Of a stretch of DNA of 37,915 bases, positions 1 to 8,988 are shown one piece after another. The notes beneath the pieces are model-generated. The model was given only the letters and a program-made list of their open reading frames with translations, was not told the origin of the DNA and did no database searches. Location: assembly GCA_026770615.1 (NCBI GenBank), contig MU631405.1, positions 240,170 through 278,084 of the forward strand, given 5' to 3'. Made by a program: the position numbers and the translations under genes. Origin of the DNA: Pavlovales sp. CCMP2436. Lineage: Eukaryota; Haptophyta; Pavlovophyceae; Pavlovales. Position 1 is the first letter of the stretch. Each line of letters begins with the position of its first letter.

Positions 1-27
1 CCCCCCCCATCTCCCCCCTCCGGACCC

Positions 28-1050
28 ATGCTTGGCGTGCAGACCTTTTCGCACGCGCCAGCCTCTGAATTTGAGCAGATCCGCCAAGCGCTCGTCGCCG
101 CCGCCACCGCGCTCCCAGCCGACAAGGGACTTCGTGCGGCATCCGCACCGCCCAAGCTGTCGGGTGCGCACCCAGCCGCTGAGCCGGCCGAGTTGCTCGC
201 CCCTTTTCCGGGCGTTCTCAGGCCCTCGCGCGCCTCCCTCGCCACGAGCTCGGCCGCGTCATCGCTCGACGGCCTCGGCGTAGACCTCGACGCCCTCCTC
301 GCACTCACCGCCGATCGCGCGGCCGACGAGCGCGCGCGCTCCTCTCGGCTGCTCTCCGGCCTCTTTCGTGCAGCCGACGGCAACGGCGACGGAGTCCTAT
401 CAATCGATGAGTTCGCCGAGCTCGTGCGCCGCGTCTCGGGGCGCGTGGGCGAGCGCGAGCTCCTGAGCATGTACGCCGAGGCCCACGCGCTCTCTGCATC
501 CGAGCAGACGGACTCCGCTGGTGGGCCGCACCTGCCTGGCATCGACGCAGGCGCCTTCGCGAGCGTTGCGCTCCGCCACGGGCTGCTCCTGCTCGGTGCA
601 CCCGCGGGCGGCGCGCTCACCGACCCCGGGCCGACGGCAGGCGCGGAGGAGGTGGCGGCGGTGCTTCTCGAGGAGTGGTTTCTGACGGACGCCAAGATCC
701 GCTCTTGGCCGCCCAAGGCGGACGGCAAGCGCGAGCTGCAGCAGAGGTCGGCCGAGATGTCCAGAATGGTCAACCAGATCGCCGACGGGGCCCAGCCGCC
801 GCCGCAGAACCTACTCGACGACGCCTGGGGTCTCTACCGCCGAATCGCGGCGATGGTGCATCGCCTTGAGGCTGAGCTACCCGAGCAGCACTTGGGCGGA
901 ACGGGCAAGGCGCCCGCGGGCGACAGGGTTGACAGCTTCTTGCTCTCCGATGATGCGCTGGCCGACTATGAGCGCATCGTGGGTCTTGGGAGCGGCAGCA
1001 CCGTTAGGGGGCGGCGCACGAGCCTTGGTGCTTTCGGCGACGGCGTGTGA
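28..1050 (+). CDS. EF-hand calcium-binding protein
   Basis: A 340-residue reading frame with strongly GC-rich codon use. Residues 117-128 form a canonical EF-hand loop (DGNGDGVLSIDE, with D, N, D, V, S, E at positions 1, 3, 5, 7, 9, 12), flanked by the helices expected of the fold; only one canonical loop is visible. The N-terminal 90 residues are Ala/Pro/Ser-rich and the rest is mostly helical with charged segments. No signal peptide or membrane segment is seen, so a cytosolic Ca2+ sensor or the C-terminal part of a larger sensor-type protein is likely. The first in-frame ATG lies only 27 bases into the window behind a C-rich tract that could equally be an intron 3' end, so the true start may lie upstream. 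It ends in TGA. The exact family is not recognised. Confidence 0.75.
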   Translation: MLGVQTFSHAPASEFEQIRQALVAAATALPADKGLRAASAPPKLSGAHPAAEPAELLAPFPGVLRPSRASLATSSAASSLDGLGVDLDALLALTADRAADERARSSRLLSGLFRAADGNGDGVLSIDEFAELVRRVSGRVGERELLSMYAEAHALSASEQTDSAGGPHLPGIDAGAFASVALRHGLLLLGAPAGGALTDPGPTAGAEEVAAVLLEEWFLTDAKIRSWPPKADGKRELQQRSAEMSRMVNQIADGAQPPPQNLLDDAWGLYRRIAAMVHRLEAELPEQHLGGTGKAPAGDRVDSFLLSDDALADYERIVGLGSGSTVRGRRTSLGAFGDGV

Positions 1051-1680
1051 CCCATCTAGAGTATATTTTTCTGCACCTAAAATGTCCGATATCTCGACGA
1101 TAGAGGCCAGTATTTCATCACACCAGAGCAGGCTAGGCTTTGCCTTCGTTGATTTTTTTTTTAGCGGACAATTCATACCCGCAATAGAACTGCTCTGATA
1201 GAGGCCCCGGCTGTTTTTTCGCAATAAATTTATCGCTTGAGCTCCTTTACATACTCATTTGGTTCCCTCTCGCCGCGATCGGTAGATAGTTTTAGTTCAA
1301 AAAAGAGCGGTTTAGCCGATAGGGCCCACGCCAAGGTTTTCACATTTAGGTGGAACTGAGGGATTGAAAACATCTACCACTAGTACTGAGACAAGTAAAA
1401 TTCTGAAGATACACCTAGACGCAAAATTGACGGGGAACAACTCTTTTACAACGGCCCAACACCTGATTCTGAAGTAAATGATAAGAAAATGGCCTCCAAA
1501 GTTAAAGTGGTATTTTGAGCGTGTGTACATTGGATGCCCCTGCGAATGGCTAAAAAGACCGGGTCTCAATCGGACAGCGCCTAGAACTAAGAACGTGTAA
1601 ACTTTGGATAGCGGCTGCGCTCCTGGCCACCTTCACCCCACATATTCGGAAATAGCCTCCTTTGTCCCTGGCTCTGTGTA
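1051..1680. other. Intergenic, no gene seen
   Basis: AT-richer sequence downstream of the EF-hand gene, presumably its 3' flank. Short frames exist on both strands but have no recognisable domain and no coding-like composition. No repeat shared with the rest of the window was noticed here. Confidence 0.5.
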
Positions 1681-1824
1681 CTATGTATACATAATTTTCA
1701 TCTTATGGTTTGCTGGGCGAATCACACAAGTCCCTCCGAAGTGTGGCTTGCCGTCGTTGACCGTGATCACGCATATCTTTCTCCCTGGGCCAGACCGCGG
1801 TCTGTGAGTAAAGAAATACCACAT
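1681..1824 (-). pseudogene. Fragment of unrecognised ICVIT-motif protein
   Basis: A 47-codon frame whose middle reads GPGRKICVITVNDGKPHF. Almost the same motif (GQGRQICVITID, then HF) ends a longer minus-strand frame at 4941-5483, so two relics of one protein family lie 3 kb apart. The shared block is short (about 18 residues) and sequence outside it does not match, so this copy is probably truncated. The family and its function are not recognised. An ATG at 1824 opens the frame, but it may simply be where similarity is lost. Confidence 0.35.
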
Positions 1825-1852
1825 TCGATTTGTTACAACTCACATAAATTCA

Positions 1853-2203
1853 TTGTTACAAAAAGGCTGGTGGGGTTTTAATAATACATGCACAAAAAAG
1901 ATGGTCGATACCTTGAGGCAATTTTGTGTAATAGCGGACAAACAACAAGAGGTCCTGCCTCACCACCCAGGAGCGATCTTAAAACATGACGAACAGGACG
2001 ACGAGACCACTCTTCAACTGGCACAGGACCTGTATCGACCCACAATAGCATCCCTTAGAATGATGACCATCCCGCAATTAGAACTCTACAATAGCGAACT
2101 TAGAAAACGCATGGCGATACGCTACGCCAGGTGCGAAGCAGCTCAAAAAGGAGTCAACAAAGCAGCGGATGACAGAACCCAAGATGCATCCACCCAACGC
2201 TGA
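1853..2203 (+). pseudogene. Retroelement ORF fragment upstream of LINE-type tail
   Basis: A 116-residue frame with coding-like, hydrophilic composition (acidic centre, then a Lys/Arg-rich helix). It has no recognisable domain. It ends 20-30 bases before a stretch that, in another frame (2189-2352), encodes the same C-terminal peptide pattern (HSG-KK, then PASQ/PASP, then SPAPEAHPRQGV) as the non-LTR element at 16.1-16.26 kb. It is therefore most likely the remainder of a related element's ORF, separated from its C-terminus by a frameshift. The first Met may lie at 1853 or at the internal Met-Val-Asp near residue 17. Confidence 0.4.
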
Positions 2204-2698
2204 CACACCACTCGGGCGGCAAGAAACCCAAAATCAAATATGAGCCACCAAACTCAAAGTCGCCAAAACACACTCATGAGCCAGCAAGCCAGCCATTTCC
2301 CGCATCCCAAAGCCCTGCGCCCGAGGCCCACCCCCGTCAAGGGGTGGGATAGACTGAGCCAGCAGACAAGCCGCGTATATTTGCGATTTCTGTCCCTCGG
2401 GGCAAGAATCGCAATATATGTGATACAGGCTAGTGAAGAAGTAATTTTTTGTGAGTCGCGCAGGTGTGCCGCGTTCGCAGACGGTGCTGCATTTCCAGAC
2501 GACGCGAGGGAGAGCAGTGGAGGTCGGTCAGCGCGCCAGTCGAGAGTCGTCAGTCGTCGATCGTCGTGTGTCTGAACTGATCGACGGTGGGGACGGTATC
2601 CGTGTGCTCGGGGTGGATCCCTGGATCTGAGTGTTTTCTAACACTTAAATCCAGTGAGATCCTCCCGGGGACGGACGTTAAACTAGAAACTTACACGC
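2189..2698 (+). repeat. LINE 3' end, copy 1 (C-terminal peptide plus 3' UTR)
   Basis: Matches 16140-16603 over its length with scattered substitutions, and the reverse complement of 12446-12666. It holds the end of the element ORF (TAG at 2350-2352), a GC-rich untranslated part, and a terminal hairpin at 2621-2654 (15-base arms, loop TTCT). It then has the common 3' end finishing in AACTAGAAACTTACAC. There is no poly(A) tail. The sequence is homologous in all copies up to this terminal motif and unrelated beyond it, which marks the element's 3' terminus. Confidence 0.75.
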
Positions 2699-3059
2699 AG
2701 CAATAGCACAACTCACGGTAGAGATAGCAGGCAGGCAGGCATCACCAACAAAAACCAGGCAGGCAGCACTTGCTTGCAACCCTCCGCACTTCGGCGAGGG
2801 CGCTGAACCGGCGCTGCAGTGCGCTAAGACGCCCGTTGCGAGAACGCACTGTTCCGCACTACTTAGATAGCTTCGTTATATTAGCAAGCCGTCACAGCTT
2901 CGTTGTATTATTAGCAAGCCGTCTATATAACCTGCGTGTTTTTAATAAGTTGCAACTCGTTTATATTTAATACTAGTTGTAACTCGTACAATTCAACTAG
3001 AGTAGATAAACTCGCCATTTATAGAAGCCGGCACGAACTGTAGCTCTGGCTTCGCGAGG
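2699..3059. other. Intergenic, upstream of sulfotransferase
   Basis: Becomes AT-rich toward its right end. It carries short imperfect duplications (AGCAAGCCGTC twice near 2884-2925; GTTGCAACTCGT/GTTGTAACTCGT near 2947-2990) and TATA-like runs around 2961-2972 and 3014-3022 that could serve the downstream gene's promoter. No gene is seen. Confidence 0.35.
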
Positions 3060-4319
3060 ATGATCGGTCTGCTGCTCGCCCTCCTCGGTGCGAGCGCCGC
3101 CGATGGTCTCCAGGGATGCGCGGCGCGCAACTCGTTCGTCCTGTCCGCCACCCGCTTCCCCGCCGTCCACTGCGCACTCTACCACCCCGATAAGCTGATG
3201 CTCTGCAGCGCCCCTAAGGTGGCGTCCACGGCTTTGTTCTACATCATCATCTCGCGCTCCAACACGACAGATGATTTCCACCGGTGGGCCATCCAGAAGG
3301 GCTACCCGGATCCGCGCAAGGTAGGGCTCACCACAATCGTCCACAAGTTTGTGGAGCAAGAGCTCCGCTGCAGACCCGACCACGCGCCTCCCGAGGACAT
3401 CCCCTTGTTTGGGCCCGGATCGCTTTGCTCGGACCCGGCGTGGCTGTGCATCCTGGCGGTGCGCCACCCCGCCGACCGGGCTGTGTCCTCATATCTACAC
3501 GGGGCCTCGACCAAAATCGGCGCCCAGTGGCCGGAGCTGCTCGAGACCGTGCAGGACGAGCGCATGGTCGTTGCGGGAAACTTTTCTTTCCGCCAGCACG
3601 TGGCTGCACTTGAGCTCACGGCGCGCAGGCAGCATGTCGCGCGCAGAGCGGGGAGCGACCACTTCATGCCCCAGTGCTACACGCGCTTCAGGGCTCTCTG
3701 CAAGAGCCAGGGCGGCCAGAGCGAGGAGGCCGTACGTCTCTCCGGTCTAAAACTGATCCCTGGTGTGTGCGCGTTTTTCTGCCTCCTGCTGTCTGCATCC
3801 GTTTCTTGCACGCTCACCGCTGCACTGACCTTGGCTACCCTTTCCCCAGTCGATGACCTCGTTGGCAGGCTCGGGGCAGCTGACCGCGAGTTCAGAGGTG
3901 GCACGCTTGGATTGGGCAAAGTCGACACGCGCTCGAACCACTGCCGTTCAGGCGCCTGCGACTCCGCAGTCTCTGCCCGCCAAGCGAGGGGCAGAATGCT
4001 GCTTGGGCAGGTGGCCAGGCGCAGTAAATCAGCTCTCGCCGATACTCACGCGGCGGCGCTGTGCGGCAAGGACGGCGGCTTCCCGGTCCAATTCATCCGG
4101 CACTCTGGCAAGATCGTCAAAGTTGCCGGTGGGCACAAGTGCCGGCTGCCCCACGGAACCTATGCGGATATGCAGGCAGAGAACGGGCCGCTTTGGCAAC
4201 GCGTGCGCTGCCTCTATGCAGATGACTTTGGCCTCTACAACCACGCGGTCTGCAACCAGGGTCCGTGGCTACGCAATCAGTGCGCGAGCTGCGTGGCGCG
4301 GGCTTGCCCGTCGACATGA
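3060..4319 (+). CDS. Secretory-pathway sulfotransferase (PAPS-dependent, carbohydrate type)
   Basis: Transfers sulfate from PAPS, probably to a glycan in the Golgi lumen. Residues 1-15 are a hydrophobic signal peptide/anchor. CSAPKVASTAL at 49-59 matches the 5'-phosphosulfate-binding loop, and VRHPADRAVSSYLHG at 134-148 matches the 3'-phosphate-binding motif (R, R and S conserved). Near the C-terminus, RCLYADDFGLYNH resembles the (Y/F)xxDFxxY block that closes Sulfotransfer_2-type domains. The reading frame is open across a likely 114-base intron (3736-3849) whose removal leaves the frame intact and gives about 381 residues. The start is the first ATG and gives the signal peptide. It ends in TGA. 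The acceptor substrate cannot be told. Confidence 0.8.
   Translation: MIGLLLALLGASAADGLQGCAARNSFVLSATRFPAVHCALYHPDKLMLCSAPKVASTALFYIIISRSNTTDDFHRWAIQKGYPDPRKVGLTTIVHKFVEQELRCRPDHAPPEDIPLFGPGSLCSDPAWLCILAVRHPADRAVSSYLHGASTKIGAQWPELLETVQDERMVVAGNFSFRQHVAALELTARRQHVARRAGSDHFMPQCYTRFRALCKSQGGQSEEAVRLSGLKLIPGVCAFFCLLLSASVSCTLTAALTLATLSPVDDLVGRLGAADREFRGGTLGLGKVDTRSNHCRSGACDSAVSARQARGRMLLGQVARRSKSALADTHAAALCGKDGGFPVQFIRHSGKIVKVAGGHKCRLPHGTYADMQAENGPLWQRVRCLYADDFGLYNHAVCNQGPWLRNQCASCVARACPST
3736..3849 (+). other. Predicted spliceosomal intron in sulfotransferase gene
   Basis: Begins GTCTCT and ends CCTTTCCCCAG, with a branch-like CTGAC about 25 bases before the end and pyrimidine-rich sequence throughout. 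Its length is a multiple of three, so the unspliced frame stays open and would insert an implausible hydrophobic block of 38 residues. Splicing joins GTAC to TCGATG, giving AVLDDLVGRLG. A GTACGT donor four bases upstream would shift the frame away from the conserved C-terminal part, so it is less likely. Confidence 0.65.
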
Positions 4320-4481
4320 ACGCCGGAACGGCCTGCGCAGCGCACTCGATCGAGCGAGGCAGAAGTCTGACCAACGGCGTGATATTTGCGGCGCTGATGC
4401 GGCACTGCCACACTGGCACCGAACGCGAGAAAGCGATCTGATGCGCTACGACAGAAATAATGAAACAACAGTACTTAAGTA

Positions 4482-4631
4482 GACGGGCATTAAGAAAGCA
4501 GAGAATCAGAGTGAGGCTCACTTTCTTAGCGAAATACATACAAGCAATAGTTATATTACATACAAACAATGCTTAACTGGCTCGAATATTGAGGCTCAAT
4601 TTCTTAATGCCGAGCTTTCTTAATGCCCGTC
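4482..4631. mobile_element. MITE-like element, family C
   Basis: About 150 bases bounded by perfect 18-base inverted repeats GACGGGCATTAAGAAAGC. The interior is AT-rich and carries no ORF. A single end of the same family appears at 25165-25182. No convincing target-site duplication is visible beyond a possible TA on the left. The superfamily is unknown. It lies about 160 bases downstream of the sulfotransferase stop. Confidence 0.65.
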
Positions 4632-4707
4632 AATGACTGAAATATCTTTAAAAACGTCCAGTCCCGTTCGCGGTCTCCCAGGTAAAACTGGGACCAGCTC
4701 TCGAGCC

Positions 4708-4800
4708 CCCGGATACCGTCCTCCCCGTTAAGACTGATCAGACACACGTCTGTCGACGACACTCGACTTGCGCGCTGACAATCTCTGCTGCATCTCGCTC
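4708..4800 (-). repeat. Diverged LINE 3' UTR fragment
   Basis: An inverted, clearly diverged copy of the 3'-UTR segment seen at 2490-2620, 16400-16530 and 12560-12645 (blocks GGATACCGTC, AGACACACG, CGCGCTGA, CTGCTGCATCTCGCTC). The terminal hairpin is not preserved here. Confidence 0.5.
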
Positions 4801-4940
4801 GTCTCGAAATACGGCTCGCCTGCACACGCACCGCACCTACAGCACATAATACAGGCAGAGAAAATGAACTTCTGCGCCAGCCCACCTCCCCCTCTCCCCT
4901 CCCCCCACCCTCTCCTTGCTTGTCAGTTGCTTTACTAAAA

Positions 4941-5483
4941 TTATTTTGTTGCCTCAAAGTGTGTCATGTTGGCGTCGATGGTGATTACGCATATTTGTCT
5001 GCCTTGCCCGCTGCACGATGCCGTGAGCAATTCACCGAGGGTCTTATTCTGCCGTGTTCTGCCTCCCGTAGTAGTTCGGTGTATCCATGTGGTACTGCCG
5101 ATCCGTGGGTGGTGCGGGGTGTATGCGTAATAAACGTCGATAATCTCGCCCACTTTGCCGGGGTCTCTGCTTAGTTTCAGCACCGCGATGTCTGTTCCCA
5201 TGACTGTCGCTATGCTGTAGAGCATGTTGTCTGACATTCATGCAGCCTGGTTCGCTGGGAAGTGGGGAAGGCCGTGTTTTGCCTGCGCTGCTATTGGCCA
5301 GAAGATGGGTCGCTTACTGTGGTCTAGGTCATTCCCCATGGGGTCATCCGGGTCTATATCCGGTCTGTATAGCCTGAGGACCTTTTTAACCTCTACCGGG
5401 AGGGCGATTGCTTGTGTGATTGCCGCCTTCCGTATTTGTATGGCTGCGTTCCAGCTGGCTGGTCGCCATGTATGAAAAATTTA
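4941..5483 (-). pseudogene. Unrecognised protein with in-frame TGA, ICVIT family
   Basis: One minus-strand frame runs from about 5483 to 4941, broken only by a TGA immediately followed by ATG (about 5236-5241). The upstream half contains SWNAAIQIRKAAITQAIAL and a D-rich loop (PDIDPDDPMGNDLD). The downstream half (98 codons) has SIATVMGTDIAVLKL and ends with the GQGRQICVIT motif shared with 1681-1824. Composition on both sides of the stop is protein-like, so this is either one gene with a nonsense mutation or two abutting cistrons. No known family is recognised. There is no ATG at the 5' end before an upstream TAA, suggesting 5' truncation. Confidence 0.4.
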
Positions 5484-5654
5484 TATAGCAATATGAATAT
5501 TTTATGTAGCTGGTTATACAGAACTCGCTAACGTTGACGGTTTCCCGTAGACGGTAGCGACAATGGCAAGCTGCCGTGTGCCTAAACAACGAGCCTGTCT
5601 TCGAGATAGTTCAATAAGAAACTAACTACAACGCTAGCTATATATATATACGGC

Positions 5655-6180
5655 CAGTGCGGGGCTTCCGACAAAAAACACCAGATTATGTACTAAGAAT
5701 AGGTCCAGGAATGGGGGGCTTCGGAGGGGGTGATGGCCGTTTGGGTTTTTTTTTAATTCGGGAATTTTTGAAAGGGGGCGGGGGGGTGTTCTGGCGGGAA
5801 AGCGTACTGGTTTTTGGCGGTTTTGGGGGGGCGGAAGGGGGGGGAGGGGGGGGGCGGGGGAAAGGGGGGGCAGAGGAGTACGGGGGGGGGGGCTGAGGGG
5901 CCACGCGTGCCTTCATGCGTACGAAATGGGGCAAAATGGGCTTCTCGGCACACTGTAGACACGCGTCCGCACTGAAAAAATACGTGAGGAGGGCCCACCC
6001 CACAGGCCGCTGGATGGGCAGGGACGTCCTATCGCCCACGGATTAATTTCGGCCAAAACCCGTCACTGCCCACCAAAATGGGAGGTCCGCAGTAGGGCTC
6101 TCAGTATACGGACGAATAGTGGGGTTTTTTTTCGCCCACCAAATCCCCACCAACCCTCACCATCAGCAGGGGTAGTGCCA
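5655..6180. repeat. Repeat-rich region with extreme G tracts
   Basis: Contains the first of two copies of CAGTGCGGGGCTTCCGACA (5656 and 6179), each followed after 60-80 bases by GGGTGAtGGCCGTTTGGG-like sequence, so a block of roughly 110 bases is duplicated 523 bases apart. Between them, 5760-5893 is almost pure G runs on the plus strand with G-quadruplex potential. At 6062-6125 there is a half copy of the GAGGTCCGCAG foldback arm. No real gene is seen; the frames here are low-complexity. Confidence 0.5.
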
Positions 6181-6595
6181 GTGCGGGGCTTCCGACAAAA
6201 TCTTACGGACAACATACTGAGGCCAGATCTAGGACTAGGACGTATCGGAAGGGGTGACGGCCGTTTGGGATTTAATTTTTAATTTTTTCAAATGGGAAGG
6301 AAGGGGAATTTTGGGGAGGGAAAACGTACTGGCGCGGGGTGGTTTGGGGGGTAAAAGTGGGGAAGGATTCGGATGGGCGCGGGGCCCGAGGAAGGGAAGC
6401 GTGGCTTAAAACACCCAGCAGATTTTCTGAAAAAGAAGGCTTCGGGCACACTGGGGCCTCGCGGGTTCACTGGGGGAATATTGGTTATCAGTCCGGAATT
6501 TGGTTTTGGAGCAACATATGGCTGAAGGAACGGCCTGCACTTGGTGGGGGCTTGCCTCAATATCGTCACGCCTTCTCTCGATCGACTCCGACTGG

Positions 6596-6920
6596 CTTCG
6601 AGGATTGGTGAAGGTTGGTGAACGTTGAAAACAACCTTCACCAAATTCGTTCGCATACTGAGAGGCCTACTGCGGACCTCTTCTTTTGGTGAACGATGAA
6701 GGAATTTCGCCCAAACGTATTTCGTGGGCAATCCCGGCCCTTTGGCTATTATGGAGTGCCATATTCACAGGTAAAAAATCCCAAAAACTTTTTTTTAGGG
6801 AAATCCTTCATCTTTCACCAAAATGAGAGGTCCGCAGCAGGCCTCTCAGTGTGCGAACGAATGGTGAAGGTTATATTTTGCCTTTACAAACCTTCACTAA
6901 TACCCCCACCATCCTCGAAT
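6596..6920. repeat. Foldback element with long inverted arms
   Basis: Arms of about 115 bases (6596-6710 and 6800-6920) are inverted copies of each other. They include CTGAGAGGCCTACTGCGGAC on the left against its near-complement on the right, together with GGTGAAGG and CACCAAA blocks. Each arm also contains smaller inverted repeats (AACCTTCACCAA with its complement). The centre is about 90 bases and non-coding. Half copies lie at 6062-6125 and 7225-7320. It looks like a non-autonomous inverted-repeat transposon. Confidence 0.6.
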
Positions 6921-7224
6921 TGGAAGGGGAGGCAGCGATCAATTACTTTACTACCACCGTTTTCATAGTGCTAGCCTCCCACAATCCCACACGCTTCGCA
7001 TGCCCCTTTCTCAAAGTGCCCGCTGCCGGTCTTTTTTTCAAAAGAGAGGAGCTGCAATGGCACTCCCGACATATGTACCGGCACACCCGAGATCAGTGCC
7101 GTCATTTCCCAAGCTGCCCTCCGAATGGCTTCGAGGATACTTTTTTGATTATTTTGTTTTGCGTGAGTATATGGTCATGCCCTTTAGTCATCGGGCAGGG
7201 GTGACCCATGAAATAATTTTTTAG

Positions 7225-7320
7225 CGAAAAATCATCACCATATTCACCATTTTGAGGGGCCTCCAGTAGGACCCTCAGTATTCGAACGAATGGTGGGATT
7301 GATGGTGAGATTTTTTAGTC
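7225..7320 (+). repeat. Half copy of GAGGTCCGCAG foldback arm
   Basis: Aligns with the right arm of 6596-6920 (CACCAT, then GAGG-CCTCCAGTAGG, then TCGAACGAATGGTG). Flanking sequence differs. No gene. Confidence 0.5.
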
Positions 7321-8234
7321 CCACCAATCCCACCATCAGTCTCTCTCACTTCTGCTTCATCGCCCCCATCCCTATTTCCTTTGTCAACCTGTTGGTTTAA
7401 TTCCCACACGCTGTGCGTTTCACCCGCGCCGTTGCCTGGCGCGCGGGCCGCTCCCGTCAGGGAGCAAAGACTTTTACATCGTTGACAACTGACACACGTA
7501 ACGGACAGCAATTTATTGGCAATCAGCCAATAAATCGCCCGGATTGTGCCAGGCAGGCTCATGCTGGCAGAGTCCGGTAGATGAGCCAGGCACCCTTGTC
7601 TGGCAGCTACCAACACAACCTTAATTTTCTAGAAAATGATGCTCGTTGGCTTTTTTTCCATGGCCGCGGCAGCCTAGAAAGCTGCCGCTTTCGATTACGC
7701 GCGCGGCTGGAAGGACGGCGGAGGTCCACTTTCGGCCGTCGCTCGCGGACCTTGGGGGCCGTGACCTTCAACCAAGAACGGAACGAGCGTGCGCGCGTGC
7801 GTCTTCCGCGTCCGGACATCCACGCGGGCGCGCGCACCGACGCCTCCTCGCCTCACACGGGCCCAGGCATCGACATCAGAGAGGATAAGCCTTGCAATTT
7901 AGAAAAGGGGTGAAAATGACCTCCGCGGCCCGTTCTCGTGTGCGTGAACGGCTTAGCGAGAGGAAACGCGGAGCTGGATCTAGGAGCAAAGTGAAGCGAG
8001 GAACAAATTTGCCGGTAACAGCGAAGCGCCATTTTTATAGCGTTGAGCATAAGAAAAAATGCGCGACACGTGGTTTTCAAGCGAAGAGGGGACCGAAAGG
8101 TACGCTGACCTTTTTTTGGTTCAACTGGCACAAGGACCTTTTTGTTAAAGTTGTCCAGCCTCACTGGTGATAACACCGGGGGGGGTACTGAGTAGAACAT
8201 GAGTTTGAATAGAGAAAATGGGCTGTCGCATATA
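7321..8234. other. Intergenic, no gene supported
   Basis: Mixed-composition sequence with overlapping short frames on both strands, none with a recognisable domain. A small perfect palindrome (ATTTATTGGC, 5-base loop, GCCAATAAAT) lies near 7510-7535. Otherwise nothing is noted. Confidence 0.4.
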
Positions 8235-8519
8235 CAGCGCTGCCCAGGTTAATTGGTCGCCTTGCGTTTTTTTTTTAGCGCGAGTGAGTGAACTTTTCGA
8301 GTTTTTTTGCTAGATCGCTTTAAGCTCATTGGTCGATCCAAAGCGGCTTAATCTACATCGAAAACGCAATAAGAAATTGACCAGTGACGGCGATTAAGTC
8401 ACGTAAAACCAAATGATGGCCCTGTTCGCGTTCCGTTATCTGGCGCAAAATAACTCGATAAGCTCACTCACTCACGCAAAAAAAACACGCAAAGTGGCCA
8501 ATTAACCTGGGCAGCGCTG
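8235..8519. mobile_element. MITE with CAGCGCTGCCCAGG termini
   Basis: A 285-base element bounded by inverted repeats of about 55 bases that start CAGCGCTGCCCAGGTTAATT and end in GAGTGAGTGA, with four or five mismatches mostly in a T/A run. The interior has no ORF. The CAG start resembles hAT-type ends, but the eight bases on either side do not match, so no target duplication supports this. An autonomous partner is not in the window. Confidence 0.7.
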
Positions 8520-8616
8520 ATTTTGAAGTCTTCCAAAACATTTACAGCATGGATTGTGGTTGAGTATTTAAAAATTAGAAATTTTAAAAATTGATATTCG
8601 GTTTCTCCCTTTTTGA

Positions 8617-8988
8617 GGCATCGTAAATTACGAGCACAAGATGGCTGATTGGGAAGAATTTGCAAATGCCAAAGTTGTTCCGCACATCGTAAAAATCAAC
8701 TTCGTCATTTGCAACTCCTTCCCAATCGGCCACATTTGCCCGTTATTTACGATACCAGCCCTGTACGGTAAAAGGGCAGCATTTTGGAAATCGGCTACTC
8801 CGTTAACCCCCTCTAATTGTTTGATCGCACCGCGCGCCGATGCCATAAGCGTTGTCCACCGAAACCAGACCGTTTGCGGTACCATGAATTACGGGCGCAA
8901 GGTGGCCGATTGAGAAGGAGTTACGAGTGACCAAGTTGTTTTTCACGACGCGTGGAACAACTTTGGCAATTGCAACTTCTTCTCAATC
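8617..8988. repeat. Pair of related hairpins, each with a 19-nt loop
   Basis: Hairpin 1 has arms 8617-8677 and 8697-8758. Hairpin 2 has arms 8908-8938 and 8958-8988. Both loops are 19 bases. Arms of the two hairpins share the core GATTGnGAAGGAGTT and CCAAGTTG. The upstream context (TTACGGGCGCAAGGTGGCC) is also common to both, so the unit has been duplicated or forms the ends of one element. Differences between arms are spread, with many pairs kept. No coding frame is convincing. Confidence 0.6.

Noticed and set aside
3853..4482. 209-codon frame overlapping the sulfotransferase 3' half
   Set aside because: It is the shadow frame. The sulfotransferase frame keeps the conserved YADDFGLY block and the splice-consistent reading.
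5686..6039. Proline-rich frames in the G-tract block
   Set aside because: They are a direct consequence of C/G homopolymers; no start context, domain or conservation.
6288..6731. 147-codon minus frame
   Set aside because: It spans foldback arms and changes composition with them; no domain. Treated as a chance frame.
8235..8519. Firm assignment of the MITE to the hAT superfamily
   Set aside because: The CAG start is suggestive, but no 8-bp target duplication is present.
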